In this document: in pieces, positions 21,844 through 29,722 of the stretch
Layout of the letters: each line of letters starts with the position of its first letter
How positions within the stretch are numbered: position 1 is the stretch's first letter
Assembly: GCF_948472415.1 (NCBI RefSeq)
Contig: NZ_OX419519.1
Span: forward strand, 4,464,001 to 4,528,000
Source: Kitasatospora fiedleri
GTDB lineage: Bacteria > Actinomycetota > Actinomycetes > Streptomycetales > Streptomycetaceae
Length of the DNA stretch: 64,000 nucleotides
Direction of reading: 5' to 3'
Notes under the pieces: model-generated
The model's database searches: none
What the model was told of the DNA's origin: nothing
The model's input: the letters and a program-made list of their open reading frames with translations, nothing else
Position numbers and translations under genes: made by a program

Positions 21844-23100
21844 TCAGGAGTGCTTCGCCGCCTGCTGGAGCGTCTCCGGGGTGACGGCGCCCAGGTAGAC
21901 CCGGCCGTCGGTGGTGATCAGGGCGTTGACGATGCGGGTCGAGACCAGGGTGCCGCCGTCGACGGGACGGCCGGTGAACTTGGCCAGGCCCTTCGCGGCC
22001 TCGGCGCCCGCGGTGCCGTGCAGCACGGTGGTCCAGCCCTCGCCGATCACCCCGCCCGCCGCACCCCGGCCCGCGGCGTCCTGGCCGGGAGCCGGTTCGG
22101 CGGGCCGGGTGGGCAGGGCGGGCAGGACGGAGGCGAGCGGGTCGTGCGGCAGGGCGGAGGCCGGTGCCTCGACCACCTTCGCGCCCTTGGGGGCGGTGAA
22201 CTCGAAGGTCCCGGCGGCCGGTTCGGCGTAGGAGAGGGTGCCGAATCGGATGTCGAACGCGGTCGCGCCGTCGGTCGTGCGGACCTGGACGGCCAGCGGC
22301 ACGCCCTTCTCGGCGTCGATCGAGACCCGGATCTCGTCGATCGTCGACCCGGCCTGCTTCGGCCGGACGCTCAGCCGGTACGCGTCGTGCCCGGCGATCC
22401 GCTCGGTGCCGCTGACGGTGACGGAGGTGGTCGCGGCGGAGTGCGCCAGGAGCTGCGCGGCGACGTCCTGCGGGGTGAACGAGCCGATGCCGGCCCGGCC
22501 CGCGGCGTGCTCCCCGGCCCCGGCAGCGCCGCCGACGCCGGTGAAGTGCAGGGCCTGCCGGGAGTCGCGGTCGTAGGCCCAGACCTGGTCGCCGTCGTGG
22601 ACCAGCTCGTAGCCGGACTTCTCGCCGGAGAGGGTGAGCCGCTGCCGCTCGGGCCCGTCCGCGGCGACGGTCAGGGTGTGCGAGCCGCCGAGCAGTTCGA
22701 CGGCCTTCAGCTGCGGGTCGGCGCCGCCGACGCCCGCGCCGGCGCTGCGGGCCAGGTTGCCGAGGGCGCCGGAGCCGGACGCGGCGTCGGTGAGGACGGT
22801 GGGCAGGCCGAGGTCGGCGCTGATCCGGACGGTGCCGGAGAAGGTGTCGGTGTCCGCGGCGAGCGCCTTCGCGACCAGGGCCTGGGCGCTGACCGAGGGC
22901 AGGTCGGGCGTCTCGTCGCTGGCGAGCGCGGGCACCAGGCCGATGCCGGTGGCGACGGCCGCGGCGACCGCCAGCGGCACGCCCACCCGGACGGCGGTGC
23001 GCCGCTCGGCGGGCCGGGCCGGGCGCTCGGCCCGTTCGGCCGGAGCGATCCGGAGCGGTGCGGTGTCCTGTCCTGCGTCTGCGGTGGAGTCGTGCTCCAT
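21844..23100 (-). CDS. LolA-like (outer-membrane-lipoprotein-carrier fold) membrane-anchored or secreted protein
   Basis: 418 residues, ATG preceded by GGAAGGGGG. After a charged cytoplasmic N-terminus of about 38 residues there is one hydrophobic segment (GVPLAVAAAVATGIGLVPAL, residues about 39-60), so the protein is an uncleaved or long-signal extracytoplasmic protein. The rest matches the LolA-like family widespread in actinobacteria: ALVAKALAADTDTFSGTVR, then LTLSGEKSGYELVHDGDQVWAYD, and a late GKLxxVNALITTDGRVYLGAV-like ending. The typical LolA barrel binds lipids; in Gram-positive bacteria the ligand is unknown. It is divergently transcribed from fbiC across 185 bases. Confidence 0.7.
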   Translation of the reverse strand: MEHDSTADAGQDTAPLRIAPAERAERPARPAERRTAVRVGVPLAVAAAVATGIGLVPALASDETPDLPSVSAQALVAKALAADTDTFSGTVRISADLGLPTVLTDAASGSGALGNLARSAGAGVGGADPQLKAVELLGGSHTLTVAADGPERQRLTLSGEKSGYELVHDGDQVWAYDRDSRQALHFTGVGGAAGAGEHAAGRAGIGSFTPQDVAAQLLAHSAATTSVTVSGTERIAGHDAYRLSVRPKQAGSTIDEIRVSIDAEKGVPLAVQVRTTDGATAFDIRFGTLSYAEPAAGTFEFTAPKGAKVVEAPASALPHDPLASVLPALPTRPAEPAPGQDAAGRGAAGGVIGEGWTTVLHGTAGAEAAKGLAKFTGRPVDGGTLVSTRIVNALITTDGRVYLGAVTPETLQQAAKHS

Positions 23101-23272
23101 GGCAGCCCCCTTCCGAGTGCCTGTGCGCTGTCACCGTCCATTAGAGCCCCTGGGGGCGTCCGGGGGCGTCGCCCGGCGGCAGCAGATCGCCGTACGCCTC
23201 CCGTCGCATCCGGGGCGTCGCGACCCTGAGACGCCGTCAGGGTTCCGTAGTCCCGGAGGGCTACCTCTCGCG

Positions 23273-23278
23273 TAGGGT
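23273..23278 (+). promoter_or_regulatory. Candidate -10 box for a leaderless fbiC mRNA
   Basis: TAGGGT ends seven bases before the fbiC ATG, and there is no ribosome-binding site between. The arrangement matches that found before the response regulator at 16358. Inference from spacing. Confidence 0.4.
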
Positions 23279-23285
23279 CGGGCCC

Positions 23286-25874
23286 ATGAGCCTTCAGCCC
23301 CCGTCCGCAGCCGCCACCGCCCCGACCGCGACCGCGATGCGGCGCGCGCTGCGCCGGGCCCGGGACGGGGTGGCGCTGGACGTCGCGGAGGCGGCGGTGC
23401 TGCTGCAGGCCCGCGGCGAGGACCTGGCGCAGCTGTGCGCGGTCGCCGCCCGGCTCCGGGACGCCGGGCTGGAGCAGGCGGGCCGCCCCGGCGTCATCAC
23501 GTACTCGCGCAAGGTGTTCATCCCGCTGACCAGGCTCTGCCGGGACCGCTGCCACTACTGCACCTTCGTCACCGTGCCGGGCAAGCTGCGCAAGGACGGG
23601 CACGGACTGTACCTGTCCCCGGACGAGGTGCTGGACATCGCCCGCCAGGGTGCCGAACTCGGCTGCAAGGAAGCCCTGTTCACGCTCGGCGACCGCCCCG
23701 AGGAGCGCTGGCCGGAGGCCCGCGAGTGGCTGGACGCGCACGGCTACGACGACACCCTGGCGTACGTGCGGGCGATGGCGGTGCGGGTGCTGGAGGAGAC
23801 CGGGCTGCTGCCGCACCTCAACCCCGGGGTGCTGTCCTGGACGGACTTCCAGCGGCTCAAGCCGGTCGCCCCGTCGATGGGCATGATGCTGGAGACCACC
23901 GCCGTCCGCCTCTGGTCGGAGCCCGGCGGCCCGCACCACGGCTCGCCCGACAAGGAACCGGCCGTCCGGCTGCGGGTGCTGGAGGACGCCGGGCGCAGCG
24001 CGGTGCCGTTCACCACCGGGGTGCTGATCGGCATCGGCGAGACGTACGAGGAGCGGGCCGACGCGCTGCTGGCGATCCGCAAGGTCTCCCGCGCCTACCA
24101 GGGCGTGCAGGAGGTGATCGTGCAGAACTTCCGGGCCAAGCCGGACACCGCGATGCGGGCCATGCCGGACGCCGAACTCTCCGAGCTGGCCGCGGCGGTG
24201 GCGGTGGCCCGGCTGGTGCTCGGCCCGGCCGCCCGCATCCAGGCCCCGCCGAACCTGGTGGACGCCGAGTACGCGCTGCTGATCGGCGCGGGCATCGACG
24301 ACTGGGGCGGCGTCTCCCCGCTGACGCCCGACCACGTCAACCCGGAGCGCCCCTGGCCGCACGTCGAGGAGCTGGCCGAGCGCACCGCCGCCGCCGGGTT
24401 CGCGCTGCGCGAGCGGTTGACGATCTACCCGGAGTACCTCAAGCGCGGCGAGCCCTGGCTGGACCCGCGCCTGCTGCCGCACGTCCGGGCGCTGGCCGAC
24501 CCGGCCACCGGCCTGGCCGTCGAGGGCGCCCGCCCGATCGGGCTGCCCTGGCAGGAGCCGGACGAGCCGATGACCGGCGGCGGCCGCACCGACCTGTTCC
24601 GCACCGTCGACACCGAGGGCCGCACCGGCGACCGGCGCTCCGACTTCGACGACGTGTACGGCGACTGGGAGTCGCTGCGCGAACAGGCCGCGCTGCCCGC
24701 CCCCCGGCGGCTCGACGCGGACCTGCGGGCCGCGCTCTCCACGGCCGCCGACGACCCGGAGAAGCTGACCGACGACCAGGCGCTGGCGCTGTTCCACGCG
24801 GACGGCCCGGCGCTGGACGCGCTGACCCGGATCGCCGACGAGCTGCGCCGCGACACCGTCGGCGAGGACGTCACGTACTGCGTCACCCGGAACATCAACT
24901 TCACCAACGTCTGCTACACCGGCTGCCGGTTCTGCGCCTTCGCCCAGCGCCGCACCGACGCCGACGCCTACACCCTCTCGCTGGAGCAGGTCGCCGAACG
25001 GGCCGAGCAGGCCTGGGCGGTGGGCGCGACCGAGGTGTGCATGCAGGGCGGCATCCACCCGGACCTGCCGGGCACCGCCTACTTCGACATCGCGCGGGCG
25101 GTGAAGGAGCGGGTGCCGGGCATCCACGTGCACGCCTTCTCGCCGATGGAAGTGGTCAACGGGGCCACCCGCACCGGCCTGTCCGTCCGCGACTGGCTGG
25201 CCCGGGCGAAGGAGTCCGGCCTGGACTCGATCCCCGGCACGGCGGCGGAGATCCTGGACGACGAGGTCCGCTGGGTGCTCACCAAGGGCAAGCTGCCCGC
25301 CGCGACCTGGGTCGAGGTGGTCACCGCCGCGCACGAGCTGGGCCTGCGCTCGTCCTCGACGATGATGTACGGCCACGTCGACACCCCGAAGCACTGGCTG
25401 GGCCACCTGCGGCTGCTCGCCGGTATCCAGCAGCGCACCGGCGGCTTCACCGAGTTCGTCACGCTGCCGTTCGTGCACACCAACGCGCCGGTCTACCTGG
25501 CGGGCATCGCCCGGCCCGGCCCGACCGCCCGCGACAACCGGGCGGTGACCGCGATGGCCCGGCTGCTGCTGCACCCGCACCTCACCAACATCCAGACCAG
25601 CTGGGTCAAGCTGGGCGCGGAGGGCGCCGCCGAGATGCTCCGCAGCGGCGCCAACGACCTGGGCGGCACCCTGATGGAGGAGACCATCTCCCGGATGGCG
25701 GGCTCCTCCTGGGGCTCCTACAAGTCGGTGCGCGACCTAGAGGCGGTCGCCGCCCTGGCCGGCCGCCCGGCCCGGCAGCGCACCACCCTGTACGGCGAGG
25801 TGCCGGCCGAGCGCCGGGCCGCCGCGCTGGCCTCCGACGGGCACCTGCCCCGGCTGCTGCCGCTGGCCGACTAG
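23286..25874 (+). CDS. fbiC: Bifunctional FO synthase (CofG/CofH fusion)
   Basis: 862 residues with two complete radical-SAM halves. The N-terminal CofG half has CRDRCHYC (C85, C89, C92) and the C-terminal CofH half has CYTGCRFC (C543, C547, C550), each a CxxxCxxC cluster motif. Together they condense 5-amino-6-ribitylamino-uracil with tyrosine to make 7,8-didemethyl-8-hydroxy-5-deazariboflavin (FO), the chromophore of coenzyme F420. The fused form is characteristic of actinobacteria. Conserved blocks such as GGIHPDLPGTAYFDI and TMMYGHVDTPKHWLGHL are intact. The gene is monocistronic here and probably leaderless. Confidence 0.95.
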   Translation: MSLQPPSAAATAPTATAMRRALRRARDGVALDVAEAAVLLQARGEDLAQLCAVAARLRDAGLEQAGRPGVITYSRKVFIPLTRLCRDRCHYCTFVTVPGKLRKDGHGLYLSPDEVLDIARQGAELGCKEALFTLGDRPEERWPEAREWLDAHGYDDTLAYVRAMAVRVLEETGLLPHLNPGVLSWTDFQRLKPVAPSMGMMLETTAVRLWSEPGGPHHGSPDKEPAVRLRVLEDAGRSAVPFTTGVLIGIGETYEERADALLAIRKVSRAYQGVQEVIVQNFRAKPDTAMRAMPDAELSELAAAVAVARLVLGPAARIQAPPNLVDAEYALLIGAGIDDWGGVSPLTPDHVNPERPWPHVEELAERTAAAGFALRERLTIYPEYLKRGEPWLDPRLLPHVRALADPATGLAVEGARPIGLPWQEPDEPMTGGGRTDLFRTVDTEGRTGDRRSDFDDVYGDWESLREQAALPAPRRLDADLRAALSTAADDPEKLTDDQALALFHADGPALDALTRIADELRRDTVGEDVTYCVTRNINFTNVCYTGCRFCAFAQRRTDADAYTLSLEQVAERAEQAWAVGATEVCMQGGIHPDLPGTAYFDIARAVKERVPGIHVHAFSPMEVVNGATRTGLSVRDWLARAKESGLDSIPGTAAEILDDEVRWVLTKGKLPAATWVEVVTAAHELGLRSSSTMMYGHVDTPKHWLGHLRLLAGIQQRTGGFTEFVTLPFVHTNAPVYLAGIARPGPTARDNRAVTAMARLLLHPHLTNIQTSWVKLGAEGAAEMLRSGANDLGGTLMEETISRMAGSSWGSYKSVRDLEAVAALAGRPARQRTTLYGEVPAERRAAALASDGHLPRLLPLAD

Positions 25875-26062
25875 GGCCGGCGGTCCGCGGGGCGGTGGCT
25901 GTCCGCGAGGGCGGTGGCCGGCCGGGCGGGCGTGACCGGCCGGGCGGGTCGGCGGGCGAATCGATGTTCGGGGCGGGGGGCCTTTTCGCGCTGCTCTTCG
26001 AATAAGGTGCGTCTACCGCCCGTGCGCCCGCCCGCGGCCGCCGACCGAAAGGGTTCCGCCCC

Positions 26063-27169
26063 GTGATGCCTCTGTGGTCACGCGCCCAGCAGCAGGACTT
26101 CCGCAGCCGGGTCCGGGGCTGCCTGCTCGGCGGGGCGATCGGGGACGCGCTCGGCGGCGGCATCGAGTTCGAGCAGCTGGAGCAGATCCGCGCGGTCCAC
26201 GGCGAGGCGGGCGTGGCCGGCTACGTCCCCGCGTACGGGCGGCGCGGCGCGATCACCGACGACACCCAGATGACCCTGTTCACCGTCGACGGCCTGATCC
26301 GCTCCCACATCAACCGCGACGCCGGCTCCTGGCACCCGCCGTCCGACGTGCACCGCGCCTACCTGCGCTGGTACGCCACCCAGCAGGACTGGGGCCCGGA
26401 CGAGCGCCGCAAGGACCTGGGCTGGCTCGGCCGCGAGGAGTGGCTGTACGCCCGCCGCGCGCCGGGCCAGGCCTGCCTGTCCGGCCTGGCCGGCACCGAG
26501 AGCGGCCCGCTGCCCACCGTCGAGGAGCCGCGCAACCCGAACTCCAAGGGCTGCGGCACCGTGATGCGGGCCGCCCCGTTCGGGCTGCTCACCGCCTGGG
26601 ACCCGGCGCTGGTCTTCCAACTCGCCGTCGAGTGCTCGGTGCTGACCCACGGCCACCCCACCGGCTACCTGTCCGCCGGGGCGTTCGCGGTGGTCGTCCA
26701 CGCGGTGGCCCGCGGCGGCACCCTGGAGGAGGGCGTCCACCTGGCGCTGGCCCTGCTCTCCGAGCGCACCGGCCACGAGGAGACCACCGCCGCGCTGCGC
26801 GCCGCCCTGGACGCGGTGCGGGCCGGGGCGCCGTCCCCCGAGCGGGTCGAGGCGCTCGGCGAGGGCTGGGTCGCCGAGGAGGCGCTCGCCATCGGCCTGT
26901 ACTGCGCGCTGGTCGCCGAGGACGTCCGCAGCGGCCTGCTGCTGGCCGTCAACCACTCCGGCGACAGCGACTCCACCGGCTCGATCTGCGGCAACCTGCT
27001 GGGCGCCCTGCACGGCGAGACCGCCCTCCCGCCGGACCTGCTGGCCGAGGTCGAGGGCCGCGGCACCATCCTGGAACTCGCCGACGACCTGGTGCTGGAG
27101 CTGCTGCACGGCCCCGAACTGCACGGCACCGAAGCCTGGTCGCTCCGCTACCCGGCCGCCGACGCCTGA
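26063..27169 (+). CDS. ADP-ribosylglycohydrolase family protein
   Basis: 368 residues from GTG, with an ATG as the second codon that may equally be used. The family removes ADP-ribose from proteins or small molecules using two magnesium ions. Ligand motifs are visible: GGAIGDALGGGIEF and ITDDTQMTLFT near the N-terminus, and NHSGDSDSTGSICGNLLGA near the C-terminus. HGHPTGYLSAGAFAVVVHAV is the typical central helix. Nothing next to it suggests a target, and no DraT-type transferase is adjacent. A tandem repeat and a strong hairpin follow. Confidence 0.88.
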   Translation: MMPLWSRAQQQDFRSRVRGCLLGGAIGDALGGGIEFEQLEQIRAVHGEAGVAGYVPAYGRRGAITDDTQMTLFTVDGLIRSHINRDAGSWHPPSDVHRAYLRWYATQQDWGPDERRKDLGWLGREEWLYARRAPGQACLSGLAGTESGPLPTVEEPRNPNSKGCGTVMRAAPFGLLTAWDPALVFQLAVECSVLTHGHPTGYLSAGAFAVVVHAVARGGTLEEGVHLALALLSERTGHEETTAALRAALDAVRAGAPSPERVEALGEGWVAEEALAIGLYCALVAEDVRSGLLLAVNHSGDSDSTGSICGNLLGALHGETALPPDLLAEVEGRGTILELADDLVLELLHGPELHGTEAWSLRYPAADA

Positions 27170-27178
27170 CCCGGGGCC

Positions 27179-27242
27179 GCCGACCGCCCGGGCGGCCGAC
27201 CGCCCGGGTCGCCGACCGCCCGGGCCGCCGACCGCCCGGGCC
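27179..27242. repeat. Four 16-bp tandem repeats
   Basis: GCCGACCGCCCGGG plus two variable bases is repeated four times with an exact 16-base period immediately behind the ADP-ribosylglycohydrolase stop. Each unit contains a CCCGGG palindrome. Confidence 0.8.
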
Positions 27243-27252
27243 CGGACGCGAA

Positions 27253-27283
27253 GGTGCCCGCCGCGCGGGAAGCGGCGGGCACC
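27253..27283. terminator. Bidirectional hairpin between convergent genes
   Basis: GGTGCCCGCCG and CGGCGGGCACC form a perfect 11-bp stem with a 9-base loop. It lies between the stops of the ADP-ribosylglycohydrolase (+) and DUF397 (-) genes, 18 bases from the latter, and could end both. Confidence 0.7.
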
Positions 27284-27300
27284 CCGTACCGGTCGGAGGA

Positions 27301-27507
27301 TCAGACCTCGCCGAAGCGGCCCGCGCCGGCCGCCGCGGCGAACGCCGCCCAGGACGCGCCGGAGAAGCGCAGCTGCGGGCCCTGCGGGTCCTTGGAGTCC
27401 CGGACCGCGACGGAAGCCGAACCCGGCAGGGCGATCTCCACGCAGGCACCGTTGCCCCCGCTGTAGCTGCTCTTGCGCCAGGTCAGGCTCTCGGTGGCCT
27501 TGCTCAT
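27301..27507 (-). CDS. DUF397 domain protein
   Basis: 68 residues, a whole DUF397 domain: LTWRKSSYSGGNGACVEIA, then VAVRDSKDPQGPQLRFS and a terminal FAAAAGAGRF. In streptomycetes DUF397 genes lie next to WhiJ/Scr1-type helix-turn-helix genes, and some pairs affect sporulation and antibiotic production; the small protein is thought to modulate its partner regulator. Here the ATG overlaps the stop of the upstream regulator in an ATGA junction, so the two are co-translated. Confidence 0.9.
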   Translation of the reverse strand: MSKATESLTWRKSSYSGGNGACVEIALPGSASVAVRDSKDPQGPQLRFSGASWAAFAAAAGAGRFGEV

Positions 27508-28361
27508 TTCATGAACTCCTCTGCGATGGTGGCGATCATCGACCGGCTCTCCGCGACACTCAGCGCCGCGGCCCTCAGGTGGTCGTACAGATTGGTATAG
27601 CGGCGGACGTCGGCGTCCTTCTCCAGGTAGAGATCGCTCGTCACTCCTTCGAAGTAGACGACCGTGGAATCCGCTGACTCGGGGAACTCCAGCAGGGAGA
27701 ATGTCCCGGTCATGCCGGGGTGGGAGCCGTGGCTGAAGGGGATCACCTGGAGGTTGATGTTCGCCCGCTCGCCCAGTTCGACGAGCTGGTACAACTGCTC
27801 GGCCATGACCCGCTTCCCGCCGACCTGGCGGCGCAGCACCGCCTCGTCTATCACGACCCACAGGCTGCCCAACTGGTCCTCGCCGTGGATGCGGTGCTGC
27901 CGCTTGAGCCGGACGTCCACCCGGCGGCGGATCGCGGTCGGGTCGGTGTCCGGCTGCGTCCCGGCCACCACCGCCTCGGCGTACTCGCGGGTCTGCAGCA
28001 GCCCCGGCACGAACGAGGACTCGTACGCCCGGATCGAGGACGCCTCCGCCTCCAGCCCGATGTACACGCTGTACGGGATGTCCCCGAACTCGTGCCACCA
28101 GCCGCGCTGGCGCGACTCCTTGGCCATCTCCATCAGCCCGGCGCGGACCCGCTCGTCCTCGACCTCGTAGACGTCGCACAGGTCGCGCACGTCGCGCTGG
28201 CTGATCGAGCGGCGGCCGTTCTCCAGTCGGCTGATCTTCGACTGGGAGACCATCAGACGGCCGGCCACCTCTTCGGCGGTCATCCCCCTGAGCTCGCGCA
28301 GACGCCGCAGTTCGGCGCCGAGCCTACGGCGGCGAACCGTCGGATTCACGCTGGCGGACAC
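27504..28361 (-). CDS. XRE-family regulator with Scr1/DUF5753 C-terminal domain (WhiJ-like)
   Basis: 285 residues from a GTG with GAGGT just upstream; a longer frame starting 69 bases earlier has no ribosome-binding site. The N-terminal helix-turn-helix (residues about 10-65) contains MTAEEVAGRLMVSQSKISRL and ENGRRSISQRDV. The remainder is the Scr1/DUF5753 effector domain, marked by YIGLEAEASSIRAYESSFVP, GLLQTREYAEAVV and NINLQVIPFSHGSHPGMTG. The protein should bind DNA and be controlled through its C-terminal domain together with the DUF397 partner encoded directly behind it. Such pairs occur in dozens per streptomycete genome; the target is not readable from sequence. Confidence 0.9.
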   Translation of the reverse strand: MSASVNPTVRRRRLGAELRRLRELRGMTAEEVAGRLMVSQSKISRLENGRRSISQRDVRDLCDVYEVEDERVRAGLMEMAKESRQRGWWHEFGDIPYSVYIGLEAEASSIRAYESSFVPGLLQTREYAEAVVAGTQPDTDPTAIRRRVDVRLKRQHRIHGEDQLGSLWVVIDEAVLRRQVGGKRVMAEQLYQLVELGERANINLQVIPFSHGSHPGMTGTFSLLEFPESADSTVVYFEGVTSDLYLEKDADVRRYTNLYDHLRAAALSVAESRSMIATIAEEFMK

Positions 28362-28693
28362 ATTGACCTCCGGCCCCACTTCTGGCAACAGTGCGGTAAT
28401 TGGTACCAACCCCCTGACGCTGAGCAGCATGCCACTTCACCTACGGTCCATGCCCGGGAATCGCAGTACCGCAGTAGAACAGATCATCTGAAAATAGCTC
28501 AATATGGAACCGAGCCCTTGCGCCCGGCGCATCCACCCGCTAAAGGGAAACCCGTGCGCCGCACGGCTCCTGACGCGGCGTCGGAGCGCGGAGCCGGCGG
28601 CGGTGCGGCGGAACGACAGAGGGCGGGCGGCCCGGTGCGATGCACCGGGCCGCCCGCCCTCCTGCCGAACCGAACGCTAACGGCGTGCGCCGC
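28362..28693. other. Gene-free region upstream of the Scr1-type regulator
   Basis: 332 bases without a convincing gene. The part at about 28,375-28,510 is less GC-rich than its surroundings and should contain the promoter of the minus-strand regulator; I could not pick a clear -10/-35 pair. The far end holds the GPP34 hairpin. Confidence 0.5.
28621..28659 (-). terminator. Hairpin terminator after the GPP34 gene
   Basis: A perfect 18-bp stem (GGGCGGGCGGCCCGGTGC and its complement) with a 3-base loop lies 35 bases beyond the stop of the minus-strand GPP34 gene. It is one of the strongest hairpins in the window. Confidence 0.75.
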
Positions 28694-29422
28694 TCATCGC
28701 GCGCCCACCCGACTGGCCACACCGCGCCCCGCGGCAGCGGGACGACCGGCCGGACCGCGCGAACCCGCGGGTGCCGACCTGCCCTGCTGCTGCTGGGCGG
28801 GCAGACCGTTCTGCACGTCCATCACCGCGTGGGCCACCATGCCGCCCAGCGGGTCGTACCTGATCAGGTCCCGCAGCCGGGAGCGCGAGGACCGCCCCTC
28901 GTTGCCCGGGTACAGGTGCTTGCCCAGGCCGACCGCGTGCGCCAGCGCCGCCAGCGCGGCCGTCCGCGGGTCCGGCGGCACGCCGGTGCGGATCGCCGTG
29001 TCCAGCCGCTGCTTGATCGCCGCGTTGGTGCAGTCGTCCGACGCCTGGTAGCGCGTCGTCGGCAGCACCCCGCAGACCTGGCCGGCCACAGCCGTCACCA
29101 TGCCGCACCGCTCCAGGTGCGCCAGGTACGTCTGCCGGAGGCCCAGGCGCGGGCCACCGATCCAGTGCGCGGCGCGCACCGGACTGCCGCGCCGGCGCAA
29201 CAGCTCCAGTGCGTGGTCAAGTGTCGGATCACCGGTCGGCCGTGGCACCACCACGGCGATCCGGTCCCCGTCCGGGACTATCCTTCCGGCCAGGGACAGC
29301 TCGACGAGCTGCGCCCCGGCAAGTCCGAGGTCGAGGGTCTGCGGCTGTGCGGTGGTACCCGTGGCCGGGTCCAGCGCGAGCAACAGCAGCTCCTCGGGAA
29401 TGGTTCGACGGCCTCTGCCCAT
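28694..29422 (-). CDS. GPP34 (GOLPH3/Vps74-like) family phosphoprotein
   Basis: 242 residues from an ATG preceded by GGGGAGG. The N-terminus MGRGRRTIPEELLLLALDP followed by LDLGLAGAQLVELSLAGRI is the typical GPP34 opening; GLRQTYLAHLERCGMV and AAIKQRLDTAIRTG follow. In eukaryotes these proteins bind phosphatidylinositol-4-phosphate at the Golgi; the bacterial versions, very common in streptomycetes, have no established role. The last 40 residues are Gln/Gly/Pro/Ala-rich and probably disordered. The gene is transcribed alone and ends at a strong hairpin. Confidence 0.85.
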   Translation of the reverse strand: MGRGRRTIPEELLLLALDPATGTTAQPQTLDLGLAGAQLVELSLAGRIVPDGDRIAVVVPRPTGDPTLDHALELLRRRGSPVRAAHWIGGPRLGLRQTYLAHLERCGMVTAVAGQVCGVLPTTRYQASDDCTNAAIKQRLDTAIRTGVPPDPRTAALAALAHAVGLGKHLYPGNEGRSSRSRLRDLIRYDPLGGMVAHAVMDVQNGLPAQQQQGRSAPAGSRGPAGRPAAAGRGVASRVGAR

Positions 29423-29722
29423 CCAAGCCTCCCCGCGTGGATGAATGACAGGGTGACGCCTCTCACACAGGCTTGTCGAGTACGCCTCCGAATCGTGACC
29501 TTGCCCGGGCAGGCTGGAACCGCCGTCCGACGGCGCCGCGTCTGACCGGGCAACAGCCCGTACGGGCAGGAAAAACCGCCGGTCGGGCGGGGTGCGGCGG
29601 GCCCTTGCGGGCTCGGTGCCGGAGACTGTACAGGTGCTGGGCCGGGCCGAGAACCCGCCCGAAAAAAACCAGCTTGTGTGATCGGACCGGCGGTGCCGGG
29701 CGGACGAGGAGGAGTGGGTTAC
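29423..29722. other. Divergent intergenic region, GPP34 / carboxypeptidase
   Basis: 300 bases separating two divergent starts, so both promoters should lie here. I see no unambiguous -35/-10 pair, no riboswitch-like structure and no small gene with a ribosome-binding site. Confidence 0.4.

Noticed and set aside
27179..27242. 16-bp repeats as a CRISPR array
   Set aside because: The copies are head-to-tail with no spacers, only four in number, and no cas genes are near.
28362..28560. Short open frame extending the Scr1-type regulator upstream to 28430
   Set aside because: No ribosome-binding site before the longer start and the extra residues are not family-like; GTG at 28361 has GAGGT upstream.
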